Counted from the stretch's first letter, positions 1-9,342 are shown. The stretch is 64,000 nt of DNA from Spirulinaceae cyanobacterium SM2_1_0 (GCA_012031265.1 JAAUTY010000020.1:1-64000); one strand, 5' to 3'. The notes: generated by a model from the letters alone, not told the origin. Made by a program: numbers and translations.

Positions 1-486
1 TGCGGTCTCGTAAACCAGAATGGCATATTTCATACAAGGAACTCATTTTAGGTGAAAGGCAAGCACAAGTGTCTTGATGCTTCTACTGCTATGACGAGCG
101 AGCGACGGCCATTTCGACAACACCGCAGGAGTTTTTTTGGGCGCGGTGACAAAGATTTCGCGTTGAGTTTCCGGCAACCGACGCATTGCCAAGGGTTTTG
201 GGCCGTGGGCAGGTTTCTGGCAATTATGAAAACCCGGTTTTACCTGCAACAGAAAATTCATATACTGCATTATTTCGATTCTGTTTTGGCATTACTGGGC
301 TTGTGCCAGCGCGGGTTGCCTCTGAGAATCTGGAGAGAATACCGGGTCGCGATCGCCGGCCGTTTGTACCCCTGGTTGGCGGCGACTCGTTGCAGTGACA
401 GCGATGCCGCTGGCTCTCACTGACCCGGAATGGCAGCCCGACTCCCCCCTAGCGCGCGACCGTCACGGCAAACTTATGACTAAACC
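1..486. other. No convincing gene before the ntcB promoter
   Basis: Several short open frames exist here on both strands, but none shows a recognisable domain, a good ribosome binding site or family-like composition. One frame runs into ntcB from position 395, but it passes through the NtcA-type promoter and so is not the gene start. Confidence 0.6.
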
Positions 487-528
487 GTATCGCCTTCTAC
501 GAAACCCCAGCCGCAGATCGGTTAAATT
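487..528 (+). promoter_or_regulatory. NtcA-activated promoter of ntcB
   Basis: The sequence has GTA at 487-489, eight bases, then TAC at 498-500, a perfect GTA-N8-TAC NtcA operator. Exactly 22 bases later, at 523-528, lies TAAATT, which fits the TAN3T -10 box. This spacing is the known arrangement of class II NtcA-activated promoters in cyanobacteria. It implies a transcript start near 535 and a leader of about 35 bases before the ntcB ATG at 569. NtcA control is inferred from the pattern only. Confidence 0.8.
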
Positions 529-568
529 CTCATCACCTATTTTTCTACCGAATGCGAGTCCAGCAGGG

Positions 569-1552
569 ATGCGAATCGAGCAACTGCAAGCCTTCCTCGC
601 GGTTGCCCAGACCGGCAACTTCGGACAAGCGGCCCGCCAATGCCAGGTGAGCCAATCATCGGTCAGTCGCCAGATCCAGGTTTTGGAGTCTACTCTCGGT
701 CTGCCACTCTTTCACCGCTCGAATCAAGCCAAGCTGACCGTGGCGGGCGAGCAGTTTTTGCCGCGTGCCCGGAAGATTTGCCAGGAGTGGGAGACGGCGG
801 TTCGCGACCTCACGGAATTGCGCGAAGGCAAGCAGCCAGAACTCTGTGTGGCAGCGATCCATTCGATCTGCGCGCATTATCTGCCGCCCGTGTTGCACGC
901 TTTTTGTCGGGATTATCCCAAGGTGCAACTGCGGGTCACAGCACTGGGGAGCGATCGCGCCCTGAAAGTCCTGCGCGATGGCCTCGTCGATATCGCGATC
1001 GTCATGAACAATCGCTTGCTCACGGCTACCCCTGAGATGCACGTCGAGCCTCTATTCAGCGAGCCGGTTCGCATCCTCATGGCGGCTGACCATCCGCTGG
1101 CGGGCCGATCTCAGGTTGATTGGTCGGATCTCTGCATCTATCCGCAAGTCGTGTTCAAGGACGGCTACGGGATGCAGCGGCTGGTTCACGATTTATTTGC
1201 CAACGCTGATTGCCTGTTGCAGATTGCGATGGAGTTGAATACGCTGGATGCTTTTCGTGGTGTCGTGCGCCAGGGGCAGTATGTGGCGCTACTGCCGCAG
1301 TCGGCGCTGGTGGATGCGCTGGACGATCCAGAACTAGCGGTGCGATCGCTGCACCTTCCCAAAGCTCAAGGCAATGAGAGTAACGGCACTCACCCGCTCA
1401 CCCGTCAGGTCGTTCTCGCCACGACGCAGGATCGACTCTCTGTCCCACCGATTGCCCGCTTCTGTGAATTGGTACGACAATTTAGCCCCGTCCAGGCTGC
1501 CGTCTCCCCCCTCGACATTGCTTTGCTCTCGCCGCTCCACAGTGATCGCTGA
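569..1552 (+). CDS. ntcB: LysR-family nitrogen assimilation activator NtcB
   Basis: This is a LysR-type transcription factor of about 327 residues. Residues 1-60 form the winged helix-turn-helix (MRIEQLQAFL, then FGQAARQCQVSQSSVSRQIQ). The rest is the substrate-binding effector domain, with the stretch VTALGSDRALKVLRDGLVD that I recognise from cyanobacterial NtcB proteins. NtcB boosts transcription of the nitrate/nitrite assimilation operon when nitrite or nitrate is present. The ATG at 569 is chosen because it starts at the conserved N-terminus, follows AGCAGGG, and lies just downstream of a canonical NtcA promoter; the frame is open from 395. The next gene is cnaT, the same neighbour as in Anabaena. 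No nir or nrt genes are in this window. Confidence 0.87.
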   Translation: MRIEQLQAFLAVAQTGNFGQAARQCQVSQSSVSRQIQVLESTLGLPLFHRSNQAKLTVAGEQFLPRARKICQEWETAVRDLTELREGKQPELCVAAIHSICAHYLPPVLHAFCRDYPKVQLRVTALGSDRALKVLRDGLVDIAIVMNNRLLTATPEMHVEPLFSEPVRILMAADHPLAGRSQVDWSDLCIYPQVVFKDGYGMQRLVHDLFANADCLLQIAMELNTLDAFRGVVRQGQYVALLPQSALVDALDDPELAVRSLHLPKAQGNESNGTHPLTRQVVLATTQDRLSVPPIARFCELVRQFSPVQAAVSPLDIALLSPLHSDR

Positions 1553-1663
1553 TAATGGGCGTTGACAACGCTGCCCCCCCCCGCTATCCATGCTCCCCAA
1601 ACGCTTCATTCACTCCAAAAGAGCCGGACACCGGCTATCGGCACCGGTCGAGGCATATTTTCT

Positions 1664-2758
1664 ATGAGTCAGCAGTTTCGCGAATTACTTCAAAAAGTTG
1701 GCAATGGCGCGCATACCAAACAAAATTTGAGCCGTCAGGAAGCGGCGATCGCTGCCCGACACTTACTCGAGCAGGAGGCTACACCCGCTCAAATCGGTGC
1801 TTTTTTAATCGCGCATCGGATCAAGCGGCCGACGAGCGCGGAACTGGCTGGAATGCTGGACACCTACGCCGAACTGGGCCCGCAGGTTCCCGCGCTACCG
1901 GCGACTGAGCCGCCCGTGATTGTGATGAGCACTCCTTACGACGGGCGATCGCGCACTGCCCCCGTCACCCCCCTCTCGGCGCTGATCCTGGCGACCGCTG
2001 GCTTGCCCGTCCTCCTGCATGGCGGCGATTCGGCCCCGACCAAACATGGTCTGCCGCTGAATGACCTGCTCGTTGGTCTGGGGCTAGACTTTCGCACCCT
2101 CTCGCTGACCCAGCTCCAGACGGTCTTGACGACCAGCAAACTCGGCTTCGTCTACACGCCCCATCACTTTCCGCAGGCGGACGCGCTGATGACCTACCGC
2201 GAGGAGATCGGCAAACGACCGCCGCTCGCGACGCTGGAGCTGATCTGGCTGCCCTATGCTGGGCTTTGTCGCGCCGTCGCGGGCTATGTGCATCCACCCA
2301 CCGAGCCGCTGTTGCGACAGGCGCTCGCCCAGCGGGGGATCACCGATGTCGTGTTGGTGAAGGGGTTGGAGGGGAGCTGCGATCTGCCCCGCGCCCGCAC
2401 GGCGATCGCCACGGTGAGCCAGTCGCGCATCCCCGGGGTCGGTGACTATCTCAAACTCCACCCCCGCGACTACGGCTTCGCGGGTGAGGATCTGCCCAGT
2501 CTGCCGCTGCCAGAGTTGTTGACCCAGATGGAAGCTGTGCTCCGGGGTGAGGCAGTGGAGCTGCTACCCGCCGCGCTCTGGAATGCGGGCTTCTATCTCT
2601 GGCAGTTTGGCGGCGCGGCGAGCTTAGCGGCCGGGATCGATCAGGCGAAGACATGGTTGGCAGCGGGGCGCGTGGTTGAGCAGCGTCGGGAGATTCAGCA
2701 GGCGATCGCCGCTTGCCACGAACTTTCTAGAACGCCGCCACCTCACCACTCGCCTTGA
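1664..2758 (+). CDS. cnaT: CnaT-like anthranilate phosphoribosyltransferase homologue
   Basis: The protein has about 364 residues and the fold signature of the anthranilate phosphoribosyltransferase / glycosyltransferase family 3. It starts with a helical domain (residues 1-75, HLLEQEATPAQIGAFLIAHR) followed by the phosphoribosyl-binding domain with YDGRSRTAPVTPLSALILA and LLHGGDSAPTKHG. In Anabaena PCC 7120 a gene of this family beside ntcB, cnaT, is needed for expression of the nir operon; its biochemical activity is not established. Position straight after ntcB supports this reading over a tryptophan-pathway trpD. The ATG at 1664 is chosen over an upstream in-frame ATG at 1562 because it matches the family N-terminus. 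The 3' end overlaps the convergent CHAT gene by 16 bases. Confidence 0.75.
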   Translation: MSQQFRELLQKVGNGAHTKQNLSRQEAAIAARHLLEQEATPAQIGAFLIAHRIKRPTSAELAGMLDTYAELGPQVPALPATEPPVIVMSTPYDGRSRTAPVTPLSALILATAGLPVLLHGGDSAPTKHGLPLNDLLVGLGLDFRTLSLTQLQTVLTTSKLGFVYTPHHFPQADALMTYREEIGKRPPLATLELIWLPYAGLCRAVAGYVHPPTEPLLRQALAQRGITDVVLVKGLEGSCDLPRARTAIATVSQSRIPGVGDYLKLHPRDYGFAGEDLPSLPLPELLTQMEAVLRGEAVELLPAALWNAGFYLWQFGGAASLAAGIDQAKTWLAAGRVVEQRREIQQAIAACHELSRTPPPHHSP

Positions 2759-5448
2759 ACGGTGAAGGCGGCCCAATAGTAGGGCGATCGCCACTCTGGC
2801 TGCGACCACATCTGCAACTGTGCCGCCCGCATCGCCGCTGTCGGTGACTGACCCGCCGCCAGCAGTTGGCGATAGAAATCAGTCATCAGTTCTGCCGTCC
2901 CCTGATCATCGACATTCCACAGGCTCACCACCACGCGCTTGGCTCCGGCGTAGAGAAAACCGCGTGGTAACCCCACCGTGCCCTCACCGCGAATTAGTTC
3001 GCCCAAGCCCGTCTGACAAGCGCTGAGGACGACCAGTTCAGCGGGCAATTCGAGATTGAAAATGTCGTGCAGTCGTAGAAAGCCATTCTTAGGATTACCT
3101 TGCTCATCGACGAGCGAAAATGCCAGCCCTGAGAGTTCAGGACTGCTGCTGTTGAGTAGCCCGTGGGTGGCAAAGTGCAGAATGCGATAGTTGCGAAGTT
3201 GTGGGTCGAGGGCTAGTTCGCGACTGGCCTCACTGCCAAAGGCCTTCGTTGCCTGGGTCGCATCCACCAGATCGAGGATGCGATCGGCCTCCTGGCGCGT
3301 GAACGGGATGCGGTCAAACAGAACGCCTGACTCGCGCGCTGACCGCTCTAGCTCCGGGGGAAGACTGGGAACGGGGACTTGGCGGCTGATCCGCTCGTCC
3401 TTAACGCTGAAGATCGGGTCGGCGAGCACCGCCAGCGCGCGCGGGGCAGGCGGCCGATTGGCGATGTCGCGACGCAGCACTGCTAGCGTTGAGGCTGAGG
3501 GCAAGGTCAGCAACTCGTGGCCGGTGACCAGGGGGGCATAGAGGCGATCGCTCCCTTCTCCCGGAATCGCTAACAGCGAATCTTCGGTGCTGGTGGTGGG
3601 CGGATTGGGTCGGGTCAGGGCGGCGAACGGGATATAGTTGAGCGCGCCGTGGCTGACGATGATCAACCGCCGCTCGCCCAGTTGGTCAGCGACAGGGCCG
3701 AGTAACAGATCACTCAACTGCGTCGCCGACCGTCGAAAACCGACCGAAAGGCGGCTGTGTCGCGATCGCGCAATTTCCCGTCGTAGCCTCACCACCAGCG
3801 CTTGGATTGGCGCGCGACCGGGTAGCACAGCACTCAACAGTGAATCGGCATCGACGGCCCAGAGGTAGCTGTGCTCCTGACCCATGAAATATTCCAACAG
3901 CAAGGCGTCGCCATCGATCACTTGCGCCTGAATCTGTCCGACATCTAGGGGCTGCGGCTGCGTCAGGGCCGCATAGCGCGGACTCGTTGCCCGGATCTCG
4001 GCACGAACTTCTTGATACGCGGTGAGTAAGTCATCAATTTCTTGATTGATCGCCTCCGCCTGAGCGGGTTTGTGGGGGCGACTGAGGGTTTTGACTTTGC
4101 GCTGCTCAGCGGCGTCGAGTTGGGCGCGGAGTTGCTGTTCGCGCGCGAGCAGCTGGGCATCAACCCCGGTGCGAATGTCAGCATTGGCTTCGTTGAGCAG
4201 ATCGAGGAGCGATCGCGCCCGCGCCTGTTCGCTGACTTGCAGCGCCTGCGCGTCGTAACCCGCTTCCGAATCCTGCTCCTGCAACTCCATCAGCAGATCG
4301 ATGTAGAACTCGTAATAGTCCTGCTGGGTGGCGAAGAAGCGGCTGCGGAGGTCGAGGTCATCAATGTTGCCGCGCAGATCTTCGGCAATCTCAACAGCGC
4401 GGCTGATTTCCGCCAACGCCTGGGTGCGATCGCCCTGTTGTCGCAGCGAGCGGGCGAGTTGATAGCGGGTCAGCGCTTCTTTAGCGCGATCGCCCACCGC
4501 CTGCCGCAGTGCTAGCGCTTGTTCGTAGTACCCCTGCGCTTGGGTCAGATCCCCCTGCTCAGCGGCGGCGACTCCGAGGTTGCTGAGCGTGCTGGCTTCA
4601 CCCTGGCGATCGCCCACCTGCTGCCAGAGCGGTAGCGCCTGTTGATAATAAGTTTCGGCCTTACGAAATTCGCCCGCGTCGGCGGCGAGATAGCCGAGGT
4701 TGTTGAGGGTGCTGGCTTGCGGCCCGATTTTCTCGAGACTCGTCCAGAGGTCGAGGGCTTGCTGGTAGTGGGACTGGGCGCGGGGGCGATCGCCCTGCGT
4801 CGCAAAGACTTGACCGAGATTATTCAACGTCGCCGCCTGACCCTCGGCATTGCCTGCCGCCTGGGCGAGCGCCAGGGCTTGGCGGTAGTGGCTGAGGGCG
4901 CGATCCTGATCGCCCAGTTGCGCGAAGACGCGGCCGAGATTATTCAACGTCGTTGCCGCCCCCGTGCGCGACTCGACCTCATTCCAGAGCGGCAAAGCCT
5001 GATCGTAGTCATCGAGCGCCTGTTGATACTCGCCGCGTCGGGCGTGCAGGCGGCCGAGGGCGACGAGGGCGGTGGCTTCGGAGTGGCGATCGCCGAGCTC
5101 CCGGTAGAGTTGCCGCATTCGCTGGTAGCTGGCGAGGGCGGCCTCGGTGTCGCCGAGCGCCAGATAGGTCGGGCTGAGCCAGTAAAGCGTCAGGGCGAGT
5201 TGTTGGCGATCGCCGACTTGTTCCCAAAGCGGCAGGGCTTGCTCCCACTTGGCGATCGCGGCGCGCATCGCCGTGCCAGTTTGCTCGCTGTGCAGGGCGA
5301 GGCCCTCGCTGAAGAGGGCAGTAGCGGTGGTTGTGGGTTGGGCGATCGCTGGGATTGCCGTCAGTTGTGCCAGAGCAAAGCTGAGCGTAGCCAGCCCAGC
5401 GAGGCATAGAGAGCGAATTCGGCGGCGCATCATGAGGATATTCAGCAA
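2743..5448 (-). CDS. Secreted TPR-CHAT domain protein
   Basis: A protein of 901 residues. An N-terminal signal peptide ends near the AIAQP motif at about residue 37. Residues 40-350 are a row of about seven tetratricopeptide repeats of roughly 40 residues (for example ASTLNNLGYLAADAGEFRKA). A helical linker follows, then a caspase-like CHAT domain (about 590-901). The catalytic pair is intact: His762 in FATHG and Cys811 in SACQTG, with the typical SLWNVDD and PYYWAAF motifs near the end. CHAT proteins are caspase-family proteases; cyanobacteria have many exported TPR-CHAT proteins of unknown substrate. It is followed by no obvious partner, so a function beyond a likely protease is not supported. 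Confidence 0.9.
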   Translation of the reverse strand: MLNILMMRRRIRSLCLAGLATLSFALAQLTAIPAIAQPTTTATALFSEGLALHSEQTGTAMRAAIAKWEQALPLWEQVGDRQQLALTLYWLSPTYLALGDTEAALASYQRMRQLYRELGDRHSEATALVALGRLHARRGEYQQALDDYDQALPLWNEVESRTGAATTLNNLGRVFAQLGDQDRALSHYRQALALAQAAGNAEGQAATLNNLGQVFATQGDRPRAQSHYQQALDLWTSLEKIGPQASTLNNLGYLAADAGEFRKAETYYQQALPLWQQVGDRQGEASTLSNLGVAAAEQGDLTQAQGYYEQALALRQAVGDRAKEALTRYQLARSLRQQGDRTQALAEISRAVEIAEDLRGNIDDLDLRSRFFATQQDYYEFYIDLLMELQEQDSEAGYDAQALQVSEQARARSLLDLLNEANADIRTGVDAQLLAREQQLRAQLDAAEQRKVKTLSRPHKPAQAEAINQEIDDLLTAYQEVRAEIRATSPRYAALTQPQPLDVGQIQAQVIDGDALLLEYFMGQEHSYLWAVDADSLLSAVLPGRAPIQALVVRLRREIARSRHSRLSVGFRRSATQLSDLLLGPVADQLGERRLIIVSHGALNYIPFAALTRPNPPTTSTEDSLLAIPGEGSDRLYAPLVTGHELLTLPSASTLAVLRRDIANRPPAPRALAVLADPIFSVKDERISRQVPVPSLPPELERSARESGVLFDRIPFTRQEADRILDLVDATQATKAFGSEASRELALDPQLRNYRILHFATHGLLNSSSPELSGLAFSLVDEQGNPKNGFLRLHDIFNLELPAELVVLSACQTGLGELIRGEGTVGLPRGFLYAGAKRVVVSLWNVDDQGTAELMTDFYRQLLAAGQSPTAAMRAAQLQMWSQPEWRSPYYWAAFTVQGEW

Positions 5449-5793
5449 GCAATCAACACATTTGCGCCTCCGATCTTAGCCGAAGGTCAAGGCGGCGAGG
5501 GGGAATGAATCTTTCGCAACATCTCGTAGACGACGGCGCAAATGAGGGCACGATTCGAGGGTGAACGGCGTAGCAGTTGAGTGTCGCTCCTGACGCTCGC
5601 TGCCGCCCCGCGTTCCAACGCTTGGCTCACCGCTCAAGCTGGCTCGAGCAGACTCGAAGAGCCTGAATTCATTGAACCCCAGGTTCAGCAAGATGATGCA
5701 CCAAACATGGGTTGATTGTTGGGCAATAGCTCGCCCCTGGAACGGGGGGTATGGATGAGAGAACTTGCCCCTTCCTTGCAAAGCAGAGATGCC
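5449..5793. other. Intergenic region without a supported gene
   Basis: About 345 bases between two minus-strand genes. A 101-codon frame at 5476-5781 exists on the minus strand but has low-complexity translated sequence with no domain and no ribosome binding site. The region probably holds the promoter of the TPR-CHAT gene near its left end. I see no further structure. Confidence 0.5.
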
Positions 5794-7242
5794 TCATTCC
5801 TGACCAGGTTGCGTCATCTCTGAAGCCCGGATCTCTGGCGCTGATGCAGCATCCAAGCGTTGGTAGAGCACAACACCGTCGCGCGCGTAGCTGATCTCAA
5901 AAGCGGCATCAGCAGCAAGGTAAGCAGCGATCGCCCCCACTGCCTCGCGTGAACTCGCAAACCCCGGATGCCGCTGGTCGAGCAAGACATAATCGTAATT
6001 TTTGAGCGACGCCAGCTCCAGTTCCGGGCGGGGCAATTGGATCGTTTGGCGGTGCGACAGGTGCGGCGCGAGCTTGGCCGGAGCGATGACTGCGCCTTTG
6101 GTCTCGATCCGGGCGATCGCCGCGCGACTCGCCGACCAAGTATCCAGCGTCGCCAAATAGGTTGTCCAAAAATAACCATACTTCGCCAGTGCCAAAAATC
6201 CCACCAGCGACCAAGCCAGGATCCAGCGTCGCGGCCAGGACACTCGCCCCGCCGCCCCAGCCGAAATCACGGCCAGCAACAGAAACGGCAAAATCGGCAC
6301 CGAATATTGCAACACAAGATTGCGCTGGCTGTCGTGGGTCGAGAGGATGTTGAGCGCCAGCGCGGGCAAGGCCGCCACGAGGGGCGTCAAGTGGCGGCAC
6401 CGCAGCCCCCAGAGTAGCGGCAAGAGCAGCAGTGCCAAGTATTCCAACGTTGCCAGCGAGAACACTTGCCCCAGGACTAAACCGGGCTTCAGTACCAGAT
6501 TGAGCGCGACTTGCAGCACCGAATCGCCGAGGTAACCATAACGCGCCACCGCGGCCACTTCTGCGCCGCTGAATTGGGGAATGATGATCTGCGTCGTCAG
6601 TAGGAACCAGGTGCTGCCGAGGATCAGGGCGATCGCGCCGCAAAACTGTCGTCGTTCAAACACCAACAGCCAAAACCCCATCGCCGCTACCGTCAGGGCG
6701 AGGACGGCTTTGCAACTGAGGATGAAGAGGATGGCGAGGGTAAAGGTGAATATTTTTCCCGCCCGGGCCGCCCAGACGCTCACCAGCAGCGCCGGAATCG
6801 CCAACACTTCAGGATGGAAGTCGTAGAGGTTGACATTAAAAACCAGCGGGTAGAGGAGATAGGCGGTGATCACTGTCCAGCGCGCTGGTACGGGCAAACC
6901 CGCTTGGCGCGCCAATAGCCAGAGCGCCAAGATTCCCAGCGCCAATGCCAAGGCTTGCAGCAGAAACAGCCAATGGACATCGGCATAGAGCCGATAGAGC
7001 AGGGCGATGGGATAAAAAATAATCGCCGCATGGTCGCCGAGCAGATGATAGTCGGCGAGGGTGGTGATCGGCGGTTGCCCCCGGCTGAGCAGATACACCA
7101 TCTGGTCAAACCAGCCGAGATCGTAGGCATTGGATTTGAACAGGGCGTGCCGCACTGTGCTGCACAGGAATAGGAAAATAGTCACTGCCGCGCTCGCGCC
7201 GGTCAGCGTCCAGACTGGCGATCGCCTCCCCTTCATGCCCAA
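5794..7242 (-). CDS. DUF2079 multi-pass membrane protein
   Basis: 482 residues with about ten hydrophobic segments. The first loop carries the features of DUF2079 proteins: DLGWFDQMVYLLSRG followed by LLGDHAAIIFYPIALLYRLY and, later, NLYDFHPEVLAIPALL. The family resembles the membrane part of GT-C glycosyltransferases, with acidic residues in the first periplasmic loop, but no substrate is known. The C-terminal 110 residues are soluble and extracytoplasmic (YDYVLLDQRHPGF). It is divergent from the sugar cluster that starts 44 bases away at 7287, so a role in surface polysaccharide is possible but only inferred. Confidence 0.8.
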   Translation of the reverse strand: MGMKGRRSPVWTLTGASAAVTIFLFLCSTVRHALFKSNAYDLGWFDQMVYLLSRGQPPITTLADYHLLGDHAAIIFYPIALLYRLYADVHWLFLLQALALALGILALWLLARQAGLPVPARWTVITAYLLYPLVFNVNLYDFHPEVLAIPALLVSVWAARAGKIFTFTLAILFILSCKAVLALTVAAMGFWLLVFERRQFCGAIALILGSTWFLLTTQIIIPQFSGAEVAAVARYGYLGDSVLQVALNLVLKPGLVLGQVFSLATLEYLALLLLPLLWGLRCRHLTPLVAALPALALNILSTHDSQRNLVLQYSVPILPFLLLAVISAGAAGRVSWPRRWILAWSLVGFLALAKYGYFWTTYLATLDTWSASRAAIARIETKGAVIAPAKLAPHLSHRQTIQLPRPELELASLKNYDYVLLDQRHPGFASSREAVGAIAAYLAADAAFEISYARDGVVLYQRLDAASAPEIRASEMTQPGQE

Positions 7243-7286
7243 AAAGCCGTTACGATAAAGTTCCCAAACAGTCAGGCTAGCACGCG

Positions 7287-8390
7287 ATGCCCGTCTCAGT
7301 CCCCTTTCTCGACCTCGTGCAGAGCTACGGCGATGGTGAAAAAATCGCCGTCACCTGCGCCACGGTCGCCCAATCGGGCTGGTATATTCTCGGCCCAGAA
7401 GTTGCAGCCTTTGAGCGCGAGTTTGCGGCCTATTGCGGGGCCGCCCATGGCGTCGGGGTCGGCAATGGTTTGGATGCGCTGCGGTTGTTGCTCTTGGCAA
7501 GCGACATCGGGCCGGGGGCTGAGGTGATTGTTCCGGCCAACACCTACATCGCTACGATTCTGGCGATCACGCAGACAGGGGCAACGCCAGTTTTGGTTGA
7601 GCCGGCCCTGGCGACGCTGAATCTCGATCCGGCACGGGTTGAAGCGGCAATTTCGCCACACACCCGGGCGATGCTCGCCGTGCATCTCTACGGCAATCCG
7701 GCGGCGATGGTCGAGTTGCAGGCGATCGCCAGCCGCCACGATCTGCTGCTATTCGACGACTGCGCCCAAGCCCACGGTGCCACGATTGGTTCACAACGCC
7801 TGGGTTCCCTGAGCAACGGCAGTGGCTTCAGCTTTTTTCCGACCAAGAACCTGGGCTGCCTGGGCGATGGCGGCGCGGTGACGACCAATGATGGCAAGCT
7901 GGCGGAGCGGCTGCGTTGCTTGCGCAACTATGGCTCTCAGCGCAAGTACTACAACCAGTTGGCGGGCTGGAATAGTCGCCTGGATGAGTTGCAAGCCGCC
8001 ATTTTGCGTCAGCGCCTACCGCATCTGGATCAGCGCAATGCCGAGCGGCGGCGCTTGGCACAGGTTTACATCGAGGCCTTGCAGGAGCTGCCGCTGCAAC
8101 TGTTGCCATACAATCCCCAGAGCGTTTATCACCTGTTGCCAGTCCTGTGCCGCGATCGCGACAGTCTGCAAGCCTTTCTGAAAGAGCGCGGAATTGCTAC
8201 GATGATCCACTATCCGCTGCCGCCGCACCAACAGGATTGCTACCGTCATTGTGCTTGGGCACAGCGATCGCTGCCCCTGACTGAGGCGATCGCCCAGCAA
8301 GAACTCAGCCTGCCGCTTTATCCCGGCCTGACCGACGCCCAACAAACCTATGTCATTGAACAAATCCGTGCTTTCTACTTTGGGCCCTGA
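7287..8390 (+). CDS. DegT/DnrJ-family sugar aminotransferase (FdtB-like)
   Basis: A 367-residue PLP-dependent sugar aminotransferase. Visible family marks are GVGNGLDALRLLLLA, ANTYIATILAITQTGATPVLVE, DDCAQAHGA, and the PLP-lysine motif SFFPTKNLGCLGDGGAV near residue 183. WNSRLDELQAAILR and YPLPPHQQ complete the fold. Enzymes of this type put an amino group on nucleotide-linked keto sugars. The next genes encode a 3,4-oxo-isomerase and a hexapeptide acetyltransferase, the FdtA and FdtC partners, so the likely product is dTDP-3-amino-3,6-dideoxy-galactose. The gene overlaps the isomerase by 41 bases, which suggests coupled translation. Other 3-amino sugar routes remain possible. Confidence 0.85.
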   Translation: MPVSVPFLDLVQSYGDGEKIAVTCATVAQSGWYILGPEVAAFEREFAAYCGAAHGVGVGNGLDALRLLLLASDIGPGAEVIVPANTYIATILAITQTGATPVLVEPALATLNLDPARVEAAISPHTRAMLAVHLYGNPAAMVELQAIASRHDLLLFDDCAQAHGATIGSQRLGSLSNGSGFSFFPTKNLGCLGDGGAVTTNDGKLAERLRCLRNYGSQRKYYNQLAGWNSRLDELQAAILRQRLPHLDQRNAERRRLAQVYIEALQELPLQLLPYNPQSVYHLLPVLCRDRDSLQAFLKERGIATMIHYPLPPHQQDCYRHCAWAQRSLPLTEAIAQQELSLPLYPGLTDAQQTYVIEQIRAFYFGP

Positions 8391-8781
8391 GCTACTGCTT
8401 GAATTTCCAGCGATTGGCTCACCCGAGGAAGGATATTTGGCCATTGCGGAATTTGAAAAGAGCTGCCCCTTTCCCATTGCCCGCACCTACTGGGTCTACG
8501 GCTGTCCTGAGAATATGCAACGCGGCGGTCACGCCCACCATCGCCTCAGCCAACTTCTGGTTTGTGTCGCGGGTGAAGTGGAGGTGACGCTGAATGATGG
8601 CACTGAGAAACAGATATTTCTACTCAACCAGCCTACCGTCGGCTTGCTACAAAAACCGCTCGTTTGGGGCGACTTGCGGTACCGCAACCAGGCGGTCTTG
8701 GTCGTACTCGCTTCGCACCCCTATGCCGCCGAGGACTACATTCGCGACTATCAACATTTTCTGGCGTTGACCAATGTTTAG
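8350..8781 (+). CDS. Cupin sugar 3,4-ketoisomerase (FdtA/WxcM-like)
   Basis: 143 residues forming a single small cupin. The stretch YWVYGCPENMQRGGHAHHRL contains the conserved RGGHAH motif, whose two histidines are catalytic in FdtA. ALVVLASHPYAAEDYIRDY is the usual C-terminal signature. FdtA turns dTDP-4-keto-6-deoxyglucose into the 3-keto form with the galacto configuration, the substrate of the aminotransferase encoded just upstream. The ATG at 8350 lies inside the end of that gene; the first 15 or so residues are not conserved, so a start slightly downstream cannot be excluded. Confidence 0.85.
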   Translation: MSLNKSVLSTLGPELLLEFPAIGSPEEGYLAIAEFEKSCPFPIARTYWVYGCPENMQRGGHAHHRLSQLLVCVAGEVEVTLNDGTEKQIFLLNQPTVGLLQKPLVWGDLRYRNQAVLVVLASHPYAAEDYIRDYQHFLALTNV

Positions 8782-8790
8782 GATGCACAG

Positions 8791-9339
8791 ATGACGGCGT
8801 TTATTCATCCCCAAGCGATTGTTGAAACGGCGGTGATTGGCGATCGCACCAAAATCTGGGCCTTCACCCACGTCCTCCCCGGCGTCGAAATCGGCGCAAA
8901 CTGCAACATTTGCGACCATGTTTTTATCGAATCCGGGGTCAAAGTCGGTCAGGGCGTGACGATCAAAACCCATGTTTCACTCTGGACTGGCGTTGTCGTC
9001 GAAGACTACTGCTTCATCGGCCCCAATGTCGCTTTTGTCAACGACTTGTATCCGCGATCGCACCGCAATCCCGAACTGCAACAGCGCTACTTTGGTGGGG
9101 AAGATGAGAGCTGGTATCGGGCAACAACCCGAATCTGCGAAGGGGCATCTCTCGGAGCCAATGCCACGATTCTCTGCGGAGTCACAGTCGGGTACTATGC
9201 CATGGTCGCGGCGGGTGCTGTTGTCACCCACGACGTACAGCCGTTTGAGCTGGTGGCCGGTGTCCCCGCCCGACATTTTGGCTGGGTCGATCGCGAAGGT
9301 CGTAAAGTCGAGCAGCAACCCCGAACCGATGACCGCTAA
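8791..9339 (+). CDS. Hexapeptide-repeat N-acetyltransferase (FdtC-like)
   Basis: 182 residues with a left-handed beta-helix built from hexapeptide repeats (VIGDRTKIWAF, VEIGANCNICDHVFI, GVKVGQGVTIKTHVSL, GASLGANATILCGVTVG). FVNDLYPRSHRNPE and the ending LVAGVPARHFGWV are typical of sugar N-acetyltransferases acting on 3-amino-3,6-dideoxyhexoses. It follows the FdtA-like gene by 9 bases and precedes the glycosyltransferase by 3, which indicates one operon. The likely reaction is acetyl-CoA-dependent acetylation giving dTDP-Fuc3NAc or a stereoisomer; stereochemistry cannot be read from the sequence. Confidence 0.83.
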   Translation: MTAFIHPQAIVETAVIGDRTKIWAFTHVLPGVEIGANCNICDHVFIESGVKVGQGVTIKTHVSLWTGVVVEDYCFIGPNVAFVNDLYPRSHRNPELQQRYFGGEDESWYRATTRICEGASLGANATILCGVTVGYYAMVAAGAVVTHDVQPFELVAGVPARHFGWVDREGRKVEQQPRTDDR

Positions 9340-9342
9340 CCG

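Noticed and set aside
395-568. Longer ntcB reading frame starting at 395
   Set aside because: The extra 58 codons span the NtcA-type promoter and have no family similarity; the start at 569 has a ribosome site and the conserved N-terminus.
4642-5409. 255-codon plus-strand frame inside the TPR-CHAT gene
   Set aside because: It is the antisense of TPR repeats and has repetitive Arg/Glu sequence without a domain.
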